Assembly: GCA_028819215.1 (NCBI GenBank)
Contig: JAPPMG010000024.1
Span: 30,347-94,346, forward strand
Source: Bryobacterales bacterium
GTDB lineage: Bacteria; Acidobacteriota; Terriglobia; Bryobacterales; UBA6623
Direction: 5' to 3'
DNA: 64,000 nt
The stretch's first letter is position 1, and the number at the start of each line of letters is the position of its first letter. The notes under the pieces were generated by a model. The model had not been told where the DNA came from. It did no database searches and saw only the letters and a program-made list of their open reading frames with translations. Made by a program: the position numbers and the translations under genes. This document shows positions 57,101-64,000 of the stretch, piece by piece.

Positions 57101-58437
57101 CGCTTGCCGATCGGCCGCCACGCGCAGGGGTCAGCGCGTTCGCGATCTCGGGGACAAACGCGCACGTGATCGTGGAAGGGTACAGCGAGCCGGGCGGCGG
57201 CCGCGCTTCGGACGAGGCGCGGCCAGTTCCTGAAGGCCCCCCACAGCCGGTCCCAGTCGAGCTGCCGGACTCGATCGCGGAATCGCCGGCAGCGCAGGAG
57301 CTGCGCCCACGCCAGACACGGCTGCTACCGCTCTCGGGCAAGTCGGATACTGCACTTCGAGAGCTGGCGAATTCTTATGCTTCGTGGCTGAATGAGCGCA
57401 CGGCGGATCTTCCCGCGACGATCAGCGCCGCAGAGCCACTGCTCTCCGACATGGCGTGGACGGCATCTGCGGGGCGGAGCCATTTCCCCTACCGTGCGGG
57501 GGTGCTATTTGACAGCACTGAATCGCTGCGAGATGGCCTTGAGGCCGTCGCAGAGTCGAATGGCGATCCCGGGCCGCCCACAGCCACGAGGGTCGTGTTC
57601 GCCTACCCGGACGAGAGCACCCAGTGGATTGGCATGGGCGCGGAACTTTACGAGTGCGAGCCAGTTGCACGGGCGGTTCTGGACTTCTGCGATGGGGTGC
57701 TTCAGGCAGACCGCGGCGCCTCCCTGCTGGAAGCGATGTTCGGCAACGCCGGAGACTTGGACGATCCTGCCTGGACGCAGCCGGCCGCGTTTGCGCTGGA
57801 ATGCGCTCTGACAGGGCTTTGGGCAAGCGTCGGGATTCAGCCGAGCGCAGTCTTTGGTGTAGGCGCCGGAGACATGGCTGCGGCACGTGCGGCAGGCATC
57901 TTGTCTCTCGAAGATGGGTTGCGCCTAGCAGCGGCACGGGGCGCGGCGATGGCGGTGACCTCCAGCACGGACGAGGCCCCACCGACCAGCTTAGTGGCGG
58001 CGCTGGCAGATATCGCGTTCGGCCCAGCCCAGGTCACCCTCGTCAGCAGCGCTACGGGGCGCATGATCGAATCAAGCGAGGTCCAAGACGCCGGCTATTG
58101 GAGCCAGCGGTCGGAGCGGAAGTTGCCCTTGGAACGAACAGCGAGGACGCTCGAGCAACTGGGGGCCGACTTGGTGATCGAGATTGGCGCACGACCCGAA
58201 CTAGGGGCGGCGCTAGCCCTCTGCTGGCCATCCGCTTCAGCTGAAGGCGGCGGTCCGCCCCGCGTGCTGTCAAGCCTGCCGCAACGGTCCTGTGGATTCT
58301 TACAGGCGGTGGCGCAGTCGTACGAGTCAGGTCTCTCGATCAATTTCGCCGGCCTGTTCGCAGGGGAGAGCCGGTCGCGGGTCTCGCTGCCAAGCTATCC
58401 GTTCCAGCGTCGCCGTTTCTGGTTCAACGCCAGCTAG
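48148..58437 (+). CDS. Type I polyketide synthase: KS-AT-DH-cMT-ER-KR-ACP-KS-AT(degenerate)
   Basis: 3429 aa from GTG 48148 (GGAGG eight bases upstream; TTG 48118 is the longest frame). Domains, by residue: KS1 16-440 (Cys190, His325, but Arg365 in NVGRLE where His is normal); AT1 about 576-880 (GHSVG Ser669, RAFHS suggesting malonyl-CoA); DH 949-1260 (His980, Asp1153); cMT about 1400-1640 (VIEVGAGTGSA); ER about 1906-2200; KR about 2211-2395 (GGLGGIG; GQANH puts His2358 where Tyr is canonical); ACP Ser2521 in GMDSLM; KS2 2591-3010 (Cys2757, His2892, His2932, complete); AT2 from about 3140, shortened by the small subdomain and with GVGAG, so nucleophile Ser replaced by Gly3239. The protein stops at the post-AT linker. 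The first seven domains match the highly reducing, methylating iterative type, also known from sponge-symbiont Sup PKSs; product unknown. Confidence 0.93.
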   Translation: MSANADPSIQETPPGEPVAIVGMACRFPGASDISALWNLLEAGGNAVTEAAPGSGVSRVDEIFSNSSDLGGACRFCAYVDGIEQFDARFFRISPVEAEMLDPQQRMMLETTWQALEDAGIDPDELKGSRTGVYTGISNDEYRMLVVESSKPAEAASCLYALSGTNLNGTAGRVSFVLGLMGPAKAVDAACASSLVSVHDAVADLQQRRADLAIAGGVQAILNGRIFELRADSMMLSPDGQCKAFDASANGYVRGEGCGVVVLKRLSEAEADGDRIWGVIRGSAVNHGGASVGLTVPHTPALEKVIEAALSQAGIAPSEVDYLEAHGTGTAVGDPIELNAVSAVYGKERRADRPLLVGSIKTNVGRLESAAGIAGLIKAALVMQRGVIPKHLHFQAPTPAVDWDRMPLQVTSAMMDLPERGRPRRAGVNSFGISGTNVHLVVEEYCAPDEGPYGRSQAAGAAYEVPVPTAAVADLALPAQRLQRRETRLLPLSGKSEVALRELAQRYLSWLEGHSAELESATAAADPLLSDMAWTAGVGRSHFELRSGIVFRDAGALRERLAALVAGGAGGSPRTPTTVAFAYTGQGSQWVGMGSALYDREPIARAVLDRCEEVFRAARGTSLLEVMFGPSECNLGHTEWEQPALYALECALTALWSSVGVRPGVVVGHSVGELAAAQAAGVFSLEDGMRFAVARGTLLAETEPGAMAAVFAPPTTVAKAVEALNASSAGVGLSISADNGSHQVLSGPIPRIDAALKQFESSGVRVRRLNTTRAFHSALVEPALGELEACFADIAVKPPSLAVVSNVTGRAVAADDAMDGSYWRRHAREPVAFARGVKTLAELGVDLVVEIGPRPVLAGLLAAAWPDSAEMAAPTALASLRPPTGSSAEGDGGVDLARAVADAYEAGLPVRFAGLFAGEARRRISLPSYPFQRERYWLEPAKRRRAAAGHPMLGVRHESASGAVTFETEVFPSDPEWLSDHQVFGRVIAPGALYGAMAAAASLAEGAGSALVEDLQLHNALVFPKSDSQDGGEGAGRTVQVVLGSSEGADSRPVQIFSRGSDGGWTVHVEGRVSPQAPVPDVAASIELESLKESLSPVDVSAYYRARASTGIDLGPSFRTLGRLWSGPGEALGEVSFPDALGRNGLDVHPLVLDGCFQVVAAARNPGAVEAGITYLPFGWERLWLTGRLPDRVVCHVRMNEAPRAAEAASGELPEVVTGEVRIYDPEGVPLGGLSGYTVKRATRAALLSAVEGVNDLLYEVVWRESPLAPGINPADFLPSPGAVASRSGLLSDYLSQEGVAPTDRSALLADLERWSRSRALVTLDKLGWERKTGDVVDADELRERLNVIADHKRVFRRMLEMLAKSGVLEEAGAGFCVKVGSDDPLPDEMPGDLEEFADRMLELYPHGETEVGLFRRCGGELAEVLRGRADALTLLFSSGDPTPGDLYLKAPVARAANRILRETVQALVAGLPEGRRLKVIEVGAGTGSATAAILPELPPERFEYVYTDISAGFFAEAEARFGGTEASIEYRALDIERDPIEQGFRPHGYDLLIASNVLHATRYLQETLAHCRELLAPSGHLVALENLSGLGWMDLTFGQLDGWWRFADDYRPHHALASPSVWRRALSDAGFREAEVLGLDESDPAAFPDKGVIVAQGPVEVTERPGVWVLAASSGDACEELAGILAAHNQTVVLAEPTGERNRDSGQEGSAAVRKTVEAEQRQSWQSLFESLPGKIPLAGVVHLGALDGHGDDATTAEIAEDTRRVVASALALSQGLLDADATPENGVWFLTRGAQVLERERGGQLLGATLWGFGKALARELPHLQPRMIDLDPSGSALPADIANELLWPDPENHIAHRFGSRQVARLVRMEEGAQRLTLPDDSAWALAPDPSGVFERPCVSPLAERSLEPREVRVAVEASGLNFWDVFRSLGFIEEGNLGREMCGHIVDVGSEVSNVSVGDHIVGLGFGAFAAQMVTHEELVAPAPPGVSVTDLATVPSAFVSAALSYEYSGLEPGERVLIHAGAGGVGLAAIQLAQAAGAEVFTTASAPKQGYLRSLGVSHVFDSRTTEFGQAILEATGGAGVDIVLNSLTGEGFIDASLSCLRHGGRFVELARRDILSEDEMASVRPDVGYAILELDVLKKTEPAWVGRVLRDIMERLSAGQLEPLIHSRWPLAEAGAALRFMRSARHLGKIVVTAPPLAGGRLRPEKTYLVTGGLGGIGCAVAGWLADRGAGTIVLNGRRPPDPEAEAEITALRARGVNVRVELADVSDAVAVNEMLARMEGGLPPLGGVIHSVGVLSDGALGNQSWERFEQVLWPKVLGAWHLHRATASRDLDLFILFSSRVGVMGNPGQANHATANAFLDQLAAHRRALGLPGQAIAWGAWSEIGEAAEQKERIERQRAALGGRWFTPQQGLRAMEGLVRQDVTNSVVMSMDWEVFQEAVEDRPPLLEELLAAAGEAQEDSPALADDLISRLQATPAGEREGLLSSFVQQELQAVLRLPNAPAPTVGFFDLGMDSLMAVELRNRLNRALADAYVASNTVVFDYPSVATLAGHLAAELAEVGAAPIPQPQVEPEPASRPAVPSDGEQIAIVGMACQLPGAPDLDAYWHLLEAGADAVTDGRQDSGPWSGVAGDPAAETASLRRGGFVEGLDRFDARFFGIRPIEARTMDPRQRMLLETSWRALEDAGIDPGPLGGSRAGVYAGLTGGSEYRDLVASSGQDDSYLGTAASVALGRIAYTLGLMGPAVPVDATCASSLVAVHQAVAALRQGEVELALAGGVQTALSPSVAKFMAEFGLLSKTGRCRTFDAAADGFVRGEGCGMVVLKRLRDAEEDGDRIWGVIRGSAVNQNGASAALTVPNGTAQEQLLEGALRQAGLGPSDVDYVEAHGTGSQLGDPIEVRAAAAVYGRDRDADRPLVLGTAKTNIGHLEAAAGIAGLIKVMLAMKRGTIPRHLHFENPNPHLDWSDLPVRVASEAMDWPPLADRPPRAGVSAFAISGTNAHVIVEGYSEPGGGRASDEARPVPEGPPQPVPVELPDSIAESPAAQELRPRQTRLLPLSGKSDTALRELANSYASWLNERTADLPATISAAEPLLSDMAWTASAGRSHFPYRAGVLFDSTESLRDGLEAVAESNGDPGPPTATRVVFAYPDESTQWIGMGAELYECEPVARAVLDFCDGVLQADRGASLLEAMFGNAGDLDDPAWTQPAAFALECALTGLWASVGIQPSAVFGVGAGDMAAARAAGILSLEDGLRLAAARGAAMAVTSSTDEAPPTSLVAALADIAFGPAQVTLVSSATGRMIESSEVQDAGYWSQRSERKLPLERTARTLEQLGADLVIEIGARPELGAALALCWPSASAEGGGPPRVLSSLPQRSCGFLQAVAQSYESGLSINFAGLFAGESRSRVSLPSYPFQRRRFWFNAS

Positions 58438-58556
58438 GGCGCGATACAACCCGAGGCACGAGAGTGCACATTCTAATGGACCAGCTTACCCGTCTTCCCA
58501 AGGCGGGTTGCTCTCTGGCCTAGCGCCGCAATTGCACAGACCCAAGCACACAAAGC

Positions 58557-61019
58557 CTACTCATGGCGAAGAGCCTCGGCAGGATCCAATCTTGCTGCTC
58601 GGAACGCGGGAATGGCGCTGGCAAGGATCACGACTACAAGAATCAGCGCTCCGCTCGCGGCCCATTCGACCGCCGATACGAACTCTGCAATGACCGCTGC
58701 AGAAGACAGGAGTCTCTGCACGAGGACAGTGAGCAGTCCGCCGAGCAGCACACCCGCAAGGCTGACCCGCATCACCCGCGCAATCATGAACCAAGTGATG
58801 AGATTCGATTCGGCGCCGAAACTCTTTCGTAGGCCGATTTCTCGCGTGCGACGGGATGCGTAGAAAGTCAAGACACCATAGATCCCGGTCGCAGCCAAGA
58901 CCGCTGCTAGGAGGGCGAAGCACACGAAGACCAGTGCTGTCAGGCGCTCGGGAGCGCTGGATTCCTCGAGCACTGCAACCATGGACTGGATTGTGACCGG
59001 CTGAGTATCGTTCGCAGACCACACCGCAGTTCGAAGGGCTGGGGCGATTGCCTCCGCCGGCAGGGACGTTCGTACGACTACCGCGGCGTCCGCCGCAAAG
59101 ACTACGTACTCCGGGAACTCCCCTGGATCATCACTTCCGACCTGCGTGGCCGGGGAATACAGGATGAGATCGTGGCGCCCGAATTCCAGCGGTGCGTCGG
59201 CGGCAACCCCAACCACCTCGAACAAGTCGGGGCCCCAGATGCGAATCCGTTCCCCGATGAGCTCCGCAGATTGAAGCTTTGACGCTAAAGATCGGCTGAC
59301 GATAACGACGCGCTTGGTCTCGGCGGTGTCGAGGGCGTTGAAGTCCCGGCCTTGCAAGAGCGGGACTCCAATGGTGCGGAAGTACTCCGGTGACACGATT
59401 AGCCTGCGCGCCTCCGCGAGTGCTTCTTGGTCGAGAACGCTCTCTGTCGACTCGCGGCCTCTTACCTTCACTGGGCCAGAGAACTGGCGAGCGCTCAGGG
59501 GAAGTTCCGACACCAGAGAGGCGGAGACGACGCCAGGCACGGTCCGGACTTGCGCAAGTGCCTCACGGTGAAATCGGCGCAGAGCCTTGTTCGATGTGAG
59601 AGTAGTCGACTCCGAAAGCTGAGCGGTCACGATGGAATTGACCGCAATGGATCCACCGGCATCCGCCAGCATTCGGTCGAACCTCATGATCGCGGCGATA
59701 CTCAGGGTAAGCAGCAGTGTGGCGACCGCGACCTGGACCGCGATTACGAGAGTTCCCAGCCGATTTTCATCTCGACCCGGGAATTGAATGGATTCGCGAA
59801 GAGCCTCGGAAGCACGGTTGCTGGTAAGTGTCAAGAGAGGCACCGCGCTGCAGAGAATTGCCGTGAGAACTCCAAGTCCTGTACCCAAGCCGCCAACCGC
59901 TGCTTGAACGGAAATCTCATCGACCCGAGGTACGCTCGCAGGAATCAAGAGATCGACATAGTGCAGCCCGGCCCAGGCAAGCAGAAAGGCACCCGCAGCC
60001 GACGTCACACCCAGCAGGACGCCCTCCGCCAGCAGGCGCCGGAGCAGCACGGTTCTGGCAGCTCCCAAGGCCATCATGATGGCCATTTCGGTCCGACGCC
60101 GGACGGCTCGGGCGAGGAGTAGTCCAGCCACATTCACACACGCCAAGAGAAGCACGCCGCTCACGGCTACTCCCAAGAGCAGTAGGATCCCTCGGCTCTC
60201 GCTCCTCTCGATAAACCTACGATGGATGGGCGATACGCGTACCCCCCAACCCTCGTTAGTTGCGGGATTCTCCTTTCCGATGCGTGCCGCGATCGCCTCC
60301 AGGTCCGCTCGTGCTTGCTCGACGGTGACATCGGACTTGAGGCGTGCAATTACAAGCAGCCCTCGCCTATCTCTTGCCGTGAAATCGTCAGGTTCCGGAA
60401 CTGCCGGGACCCAGAAATCAGCCCTTTCGCGTCCAGCAAGCAGGGGCGGATAGGTAAAGCCTCGCGGCATGACTCCGACCACGTTGTAAGCGCCGTTGTC
60501 CAGGGGGATGCTCTTTCCCAAAATGTCCGGATCAGCCCCCAGTCGCCGGTTCCAGAATTCATGGCTCAGCAGGACGACCCTGTTGCCTGCGCCCGGAACC
60601 TCCTCTTCCGGTGCGAACAGTCGGCCAACAATCGGAGAGACACCAAGAACCCCCAAGATCGCTGACGAAATCCCGTAACTCTGGACTCGCTCGGGATCGG
60701 CTATTCTCAGCACGCTCGGGGTATATCCCGTGGAGGCTCCAGCCACTCCATCGAGCGTGACGTTCGACGCACGCCAGTCTTCGAGCGTCGGTATGGATAC
60801 GAGCGTGCCTTGATCGGGAGCTTGGCTAGGGAACGCCTCGTAGACGTAAACCAAGCGTTCGCCGTTGGGATACGGCAGATCCCCCCATAGGAGCCCGTAC
60901 GCAAGCCCGGCCACAATCGTGCATGCTCCGACACCAGTCGCCAACAGGCTTCCGCTGGCAAGGAACAGCCCCCAGTGCTTCCTCGCGTAACGCAAGGCAT
61001 ACAGCAAGTCTTGTGTCAT
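58557..61019 (-). CDS. Orphan MacB/FtsX-type permease (ADOP-like)
   Basis: 820 aa from ATG 61019. Two MacB periplasmic core/FtsX permease halves: a first span (HWGLFLASGSLLATGVGACT), a periplasmic region (VGVMPRGFTYPP, RLKSDVTVEQARADLEAIA), three spans with ARAVRRRTEMAIMMALGA, then a second periplasmic part and three C-terminal spans with SRRTREIGLRKSFGA and DPAEALRHE at the end. This duplicated, ATPase-less form is typical of Acidobacteriota. No ABC ATPase is adjacent. It may export or sense the polyketide product, as it lies 119 bases past the convergent PKS. Confidence 0.9.
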   Translation of the reverse strand: MTQDLLYALRYARKHWGLFLASGSLLATGVGACTIVAGLAYGLLWGDLPYPNGERLVYVYEAFPSQAPDQGTLVSIPTLEDWRASNVTLDGVAGASTGYTPSVLRIADPERVQSYGISSAILGVLGVSPIVGRLFAPEEEVPGAGNRVVLLSHEFWNRRLGADPDILGKSIPLDNGAYNVVGVMPRGFTYPPLLAGRERADFWVPAVPEPDDFTARDRRGLLVIARLKSDVTVEQARADLEAIAARIGKENPATNEGWGVRVSPIHRRFIERSESRGILLLLGVAVSGVLLLACVNVAGLLLARAVRRRTEMAIMMALGAARTVLLRRLLAEGVLLGVTSAAGAFLLAWAGLHYVDLLIPASVPRVDEISVQAAVGGLGTGLGVLTAILCSAVPLLTLTSNRASEALRESIQFPGRDENRLGTLVIAVQVAVATLLLTLSIAAIMRFDRMLADAGGSIAVNSIVTAQLSESTTLTSNKALRRFHREALAQVRTVPGVVSASLVSELPLSARQFSGPVKVRGRESTESVLDQEALAEARRLIVSPEYFRTIGVPLLQGRDFNALDTAETKRVVIVSRSLASKLQSAELIGERIRIWGPDLFEVVGVAADAPLEFGRHDLILYSPATQVGSDDPGEFPEYVVFAADAAVVVRTSLPAEAIAPALRTAVWSANDTQPVTIQSMVAVLEESSAPERLTALVFVCFALLAAVLAATGIYGVLTFYASRRTREIGLRKSFGAESNLITWFMIARVMRVSLAGVLLGGLLTVLVQRLLSSAAVIAEFVSAVEWAASGALILVVVILASAIPAFRAARLDPAEALRHE

Positions 61020-61319
61020 GGAATGACTCGCCCAGAAGCAGTCTGCACGACGCGCCAAGTCGTCACGAATCGCGACCGCTTCATTCGTTCGAGAGCCTGA
61101 TCGCTCACTCGAAGCGAAGTTCCCAAGCCCATGGGGGCGGGCCACATTTGATCACGGCTATTCCTCGAAGGGTGGAGCACCTCCATTCCGTGGTGTATGT
61201 CTCCGGTACTGCGTTACCCATGTCTGGGGTCGCGCACAGTTCCGAGGATACTTGATCCATTGATAGCTCTACTGGACGGAGGTGCTTCCATGAGGCCATT
61301 GCAACGTCAAGCTATCGAG
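61020..61319. other. Intergenic region, nothing recognised
   Basis: Between the permease and the hydrolase, both on the minus strand. A 64-codon minus frame (61299-61105) exists but has no ribosome site or family. The permease frame is open upstream of its ATG at 61019, but the sequence there is not typical of the family. Confidence 0.4.
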
Positions 61320-62216
61320 TTAATTCCTAATGCCTAGCTCCTCCAGGAAGGCCCGCAGGATTGCAGCACACTCGGCCGGCTTCTCCAACTGCAGGAAGTG
61401 CGTCGCATCGGGCACGAAATCATAGTCGATGGCCGCTGCCTGACTCAAGTTGAAGGTGGGCAAGTATGCGTAGGGGAGTGTGGGATCGGCTCCGACCACC
61501 TTGGTAGGGCAGGCGAGCATTTCTAGGTCCAGCAACGGGGCGAAGCTCCGCACGTATTCGGCGATCTGGGCTTCATAGTCGCGGGGGCAACGCAGTTCGA
61601 AATCCCGGCCGTCAGCGCGCTTGCGCAAGGTTGCCCTTGCCATGAGCTCGCGCACTTCCGACGAAACGTCCGAAAGCCCCGGCTGAAAGCTGAGAAGCAT
61701 CGCGAGTTCGTCGATCGCGCGAAATCGCTCGGTCCGTCGTCGGGCCATTGCGGCGGTACGCTCCGCCGCAGCGTCGAATTCCTCCTCGCCGCCCATGGGC
61801 TTGCACAGAGGCGGATCGAACAGAACCAGCGCCGAATAGGCGTCCGTGAGGGACATCATTGAGACGAGCGCGGAGAATGAGTGGAAGACCCCCACGGTCG
61901 GCTTGCTTCCGTACACGCGTTTGATGTGCGAGAGTATGCGATCGTGGTCGGCAATCAGTGTCGGGACATTGTGCTCCTGCTGGGGCCCGACCGAATTCCA
62001 GCCGTGGTTGCGCAGGTCATAGATCATCAGGTCGAAGTCGTCTGCAAGCAGCGACCAGAACGGGAAATAGACATCGATCGCGAGCCCGTTGCCGTGAGTC
62101 AGCACGAGCCGCGGGCCTGATGGATTGCCGTGCCGCCGCAATCTGGTCACGGTCTGAGCGTCAAGGGGAACGTCGCACACCGAAACAGGCTCGGGAATCT
62201 CTAACACGGAATCCAT
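61320..62216 (-). CDS. Alpha/beta hydrolase
   Basis: 298 aa, cytoplasmic. Fold motifs: RLVLTHGNGLAIDVYFPF, MIYDLRNHGWNS and nucleophile Ser in GVFHSFSALVS (HSFSA rather than GxSxG). The triad His is in PDATHFLQLEKP. The substitution of the first Gly of the elbow is unusual but seen in related lineages. Placed between the PKS/permease and the ACP genes, it could release or edit an acyl chain; that is inference. Confidence 0.75.
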   Translation of the reverse strand: MDSVLEIPEPVSVCDVPLDAQTVTRLRRHGNPSGPRLVLTHGNGLAIDVYFPFWSLLADDFDLMIYDLRNHGWNSVGPQQEHNVPTLIADHDRILSHIKRVYGSKPTVGVFHSFSALVSMMSLTDAYSALVLFDPPLCKPMGGEEEFDAAAERTAAMARRRTERFRAIDELAMLLSFQPGLSDVSSEVRELMARATLRKRADGRDFELRCPRDYEAQIAEYVRSFAPLLDLEMLACPTKVVGADPTLPYAYLPTFNLSQAAAIDYDFVPDATHFLQLEKPAECAAILRAFLEELGIRN

Positions 62217-62831
62217 CGTTATAGCAGGAGTTCAATTTGTAATCGAAGAGTGTGTCGTGGAAGACACCGGTTCAACGCACTCGCAAAGGAAGCGTCTGGT
62301 TTGCTTCGAACTGTGTGGGCTGGAAGCCTGAAGGAGGGATCCGGCAATTCCTGCAACAACGAATCTCAGTCTGCCAGCGTATTGATGTACCGCGTTGGAT
62401 GGGGACGATCCGGCGAGTGGCTAGCCGAGCAGCAAGAGCCTCGGGTGGTCGCGCGTATCGGTGATCAGGCGCAGGAAGGCAGGCCACCTCTTCGGCAGCG
62501 AGGCGGACGCACAGCTGACTGGATTCCTGACTATCGGTGGCCGGCGCACCGCCGGGACACGACTCAATCCATTCGCTCGGACGCAAGAGCACCTAGCGAA
62601 CGGCGTCCGCCAGCGCGCTGGAACGGTTCGGCCAATGACGAGCCCGGAATTCGAGTCGCGACAGCCCGCTGGAGGTCTCGGCGAGCGAATCGCGACCCCT
62701 GGTCGACTTGCAACCGATGTCGACGCGGGGAGCAGCGATTCCAGCCTCCTCGTGAACCCGGAGACGTGCATTCGCATGCAGCCGTGAACCGAGGAACGGA
62801 CGTTAGCACGCCCGATGCGAGCGAGGACTGC
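62217..62831. other. Intergenic region with no supported gene
   Basis: About 615 bases between hydrolase and first ACP. Open frames exist on both strands (for example minus 62777-62421) but translations are Arg/Pro-rich and family-free. Part of 62640-62830 shows weak likeness to 63340-63536, as expected if the ACP unit was duplicated with its downstream flank. Confidence 0.4.
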
Positions 62832-63062
62832 TCAGCCGGCTCGCGAGTCGATGAAACTCAGAAGGTCGCTCAGAGTCTCGAACTGCTTGCAGTCGTCAGC
62901 CTGCAAACCAAGGCCGAACTCGCTATTGACCAGTTTGAAGAACGCGACCGCATCGACCGATGAGATATCGAGATCGCTGAACGATGCATCGAAGTTCGGC
63001 CCTTCGTCGAGGTCAAAGTTATCAACAATCAGCTTCGTAAGCTTGTCCGCGTTTGATGGCAT
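62832..63062 (-). CDS. Stand-alone acyl carrier protein 1
   Basis: 76 aa, acidic. The helix-2 phosphopantetheine site is Ser in DLDISSVDAVAFF, with Ile-Ser replacing the usual Gly-x-Asp. AAGGAGA lies upstream of the ATG. It is 48/76 identical by eye to the second ACP 705 bases upstream. Stand-alone ACPs near a PKS with an ACP-less final module suggest loading in trans. Confidence 0.85.
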   Translation of the reverse strand: MPSNADKLTKLIVDNFDLDEGPNFDASFSDLDISSVDAVAFFKLVNSEFGLGLQADDCKQFETLSDLLSFIDSRAG

Positions 63063-63536
63063 GGGTGTGGTGGTCTCCTTGGGTGTAAGCGCTACGGAAG
63101 GCGTCGCGAAACATCTCGTCTAACGCGAAAATGTGCGCTACGCCAAGCCAAAGTGTACAACATTCAATTCCCGAGTACCGGATCACTACTTCGCTGCGGA
63201 TCCGGTCGACGTTCGAACGTACGATGAGCACGGTGCTGAGACGATCTGATGCTCTCTACGAACCTCTATTCGCTACACATTGCGCTAGGTGATTGTCGAT
63301 TGCGCCAGAAAACGCTGAGCTGTGGCTTCCGCCCGGCACGAGCGCGACACTCGGCCCTTCCGAACCCGTTCCATCCAGACCGCTGAGCACGCTTGACGCA
63401 CCGGTAGGTCGCCAAGCCGAGATCTACGCCGCCCCCTGGATGAGCGACTGGGTCGCCCCGTGAATTCGAAGAGGCGCACGCACGTTCCGCGGTTGGCAGA
63501 GGAACGCTTCGCGTGTCCAATGCCAGCGAGGGCTGC
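63063..63536. other. Region between ACP genes; ACP1 leader
   Basis: Holds the ACP1 leader (63063-63115), which resembles the ACP2 leader: both contain CCAAGGAGA and GC[G/C]ACxCCTTCC-like text on the minus strand. The rest has no gene. ACP1 and ACP2 are separated by a 705-base start-to-start period. Confidence 0.5.
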
Positions 63537-63767
63537 TCAGCCAGCGCGTGCGTCGATGAAACTCTCCAAATCGCCCAGATTCTTGAATTGCAGGCAGTCT
63601 TGAGGTGCCAAGCCGAGGTCGAATTCGTCGTTTACGAGCTTAAAGAACCTCACCGCATCCATTGAGTTGATGTCGAGGTCTCTGAACGCCGTGTCGAAGC
63701 GCGGCTCATGATCGAGGTCGAAGCTATCGGCGACCAATTTTGACAGCCGCTCGGCCGTTGTTGGCAT
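63537..63767 (-). CDS. Stand-alone acyl carrier protein 2
   Basis: 76 aa with Ser in DLDINSMDAVRFFKLV. Shares length, FKLVN, LGL, DC.QF and SFID.RAG with ACP1. AAGGAGA precedes the ATG. Probable paralogue from a tandem duplication. Both keep the Ser, so both may be active with a phosphopantetheinyl transferase from elsewhere. Confidence 0.85.
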   Translation of the reverse strand: MPTTAERLSKLVADSFDLDHEPRFDTAFRDLDINSMDAVRFFKLVNDEFDLGLAPQDCLQFKNLGDLESFIDARAG

Positions 63768-64000
63768 GGGGAAAGTCTCCTTGGGCGTAACGGATAGGGA
63801 AGGTGTCGCGCGATGCTATCGAAGTGCGCGGCCGCTACGCTAAGCATGTACTTTACCAAAACTTACTTCCCGTATGCCCTTCCGATCAGAAACGAACGTT
63901 CGCGTTGCGCACGCACCGATACCCAGCACTAGCCCGGATATCTCACCACGGGGGGTAGACACGAGGCGTTGATTCTTGGTAAACTGTTTGCTTCCAACTA
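63768..64000. other. ACP2 leader and window end
   Basis: The stretch next to ACP2 (63768-63830) mirrors the ACP1 leader. The remainder shows no gene or clear promoter before the window ends. Confidence 0.4.

Larger units (their letters stand above)
62832..63830. repeat. Tandem duplication carrying two ACP genes
   Basis: Two minus-strand units with a 705-base period, each with an ACP gene and a similar leader containing CCAAGGAGA. Proteins are 63 % identical by eye, so the duplication is old. The spacer has diverged strongly, with only weak likeness left. Confidence 0.65.

Noticed and set aside
61105..61299. Small 64-codon minus-strand gene
   Set aside because: No ribosome site, no family, and it lies in the permease upstream region.
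1..64000. tRNA, rRNA, CRISPR arrays, insertion sequences
   Set aside because: Gaps were read for cloverleaf ends, regular short repeats and transposase text; none found.

Overview
The window is 64 kb of GC-rich (roughly 62-66 % by eye) bacterial DNA, densely coded on both strands. It carries no rRNA, tRNA, CRISPR array or insertion sequence that I could recognise. A kdsB gene points to a Gram-negative with LPS. An orphan MacB/FtsX-type permease of the ADOP kind, a Rieske/split cytochrome b/multihaem cytochrome c complex, a PVC-type sugar dehydrogenase with a haem c domain, and many Tat- or lipoprotein-exported sulfatases, TIM-barrel lyases and beta-propellers suggest an Acidobacteriota-like heterotroph. 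A free-living or sponge-associated marine lineage is plausible, but that is inference.

Layout. 1-3065: 5'-truncated UvrD/AddA-type helicase-nuclease. 3070-11204: carbohydrate block with a 5-dehydro-4-deoxyglucarate dehydratase-like enzyme, an oligogalacturonate-lyase-like propeller, a Tat-exported DHDPS-family lyase, a sialidase-like propeller, a sulfatase, a Tat-exported unknown and an alpha/beta hydrolase. 11589-12970: Fic AMPylase with three 70-bp tandem repeats upstream. 13134-15453: triple-RidA lipoprotein and a deoxyhypusine-synthase-like enzyme. 15450-21970: a four-gene minus-strand cluster holding the clearest surprise, a UGSC-family selenoprotein with an in-frame TGA and a good SECIS hairpin, next to a thioredoxin-fused partner. 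22180-26613: purQ-purL-purF. 26771-27616: exported HpaI-type aldolase. 27668-34979: respiratory operon (Rieske, cyt b, subunit IV, octahaem cyt c, cupredoxin, CtaB). 35084-39742: kdsB, a sulfatase, a decayed RelE-type toxin locus and an SDR. 39923-44424: mazG, a GNAT protein, a sugar isomerase/epimerase-like protein and an EF-G-like GTPase. 44567-47564: sulfatase, small lipoprotein, ThuA-like lipoprotein. 48148-64000: a 3429-aa type I PKS, an ADOP permease, an alpha/beta hydrolase and two tandem stand-alone ACPs.

How the parts fit. The sulfatases, exported lyases, ThuA protein and PVC dehydrogenase together suggest scavenging of sulfated, uronate- or sialate-rich glycans, with electrons feeding the quinol-cytochrome c complex. 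The PKS reads KS-AT-DH-cMT-ER-KR-ACP-KS-AT-degenerate, with no ACP or thioesterase after the second KS. The two discrete ACPs 4 kb downstream could serve that stalled module in trans.

Start sites were moved from the longest open frame where a signal peptide, a Shine-Dalgarno sequence or a stop/start overlap supported it; such choices are stated in the entries.
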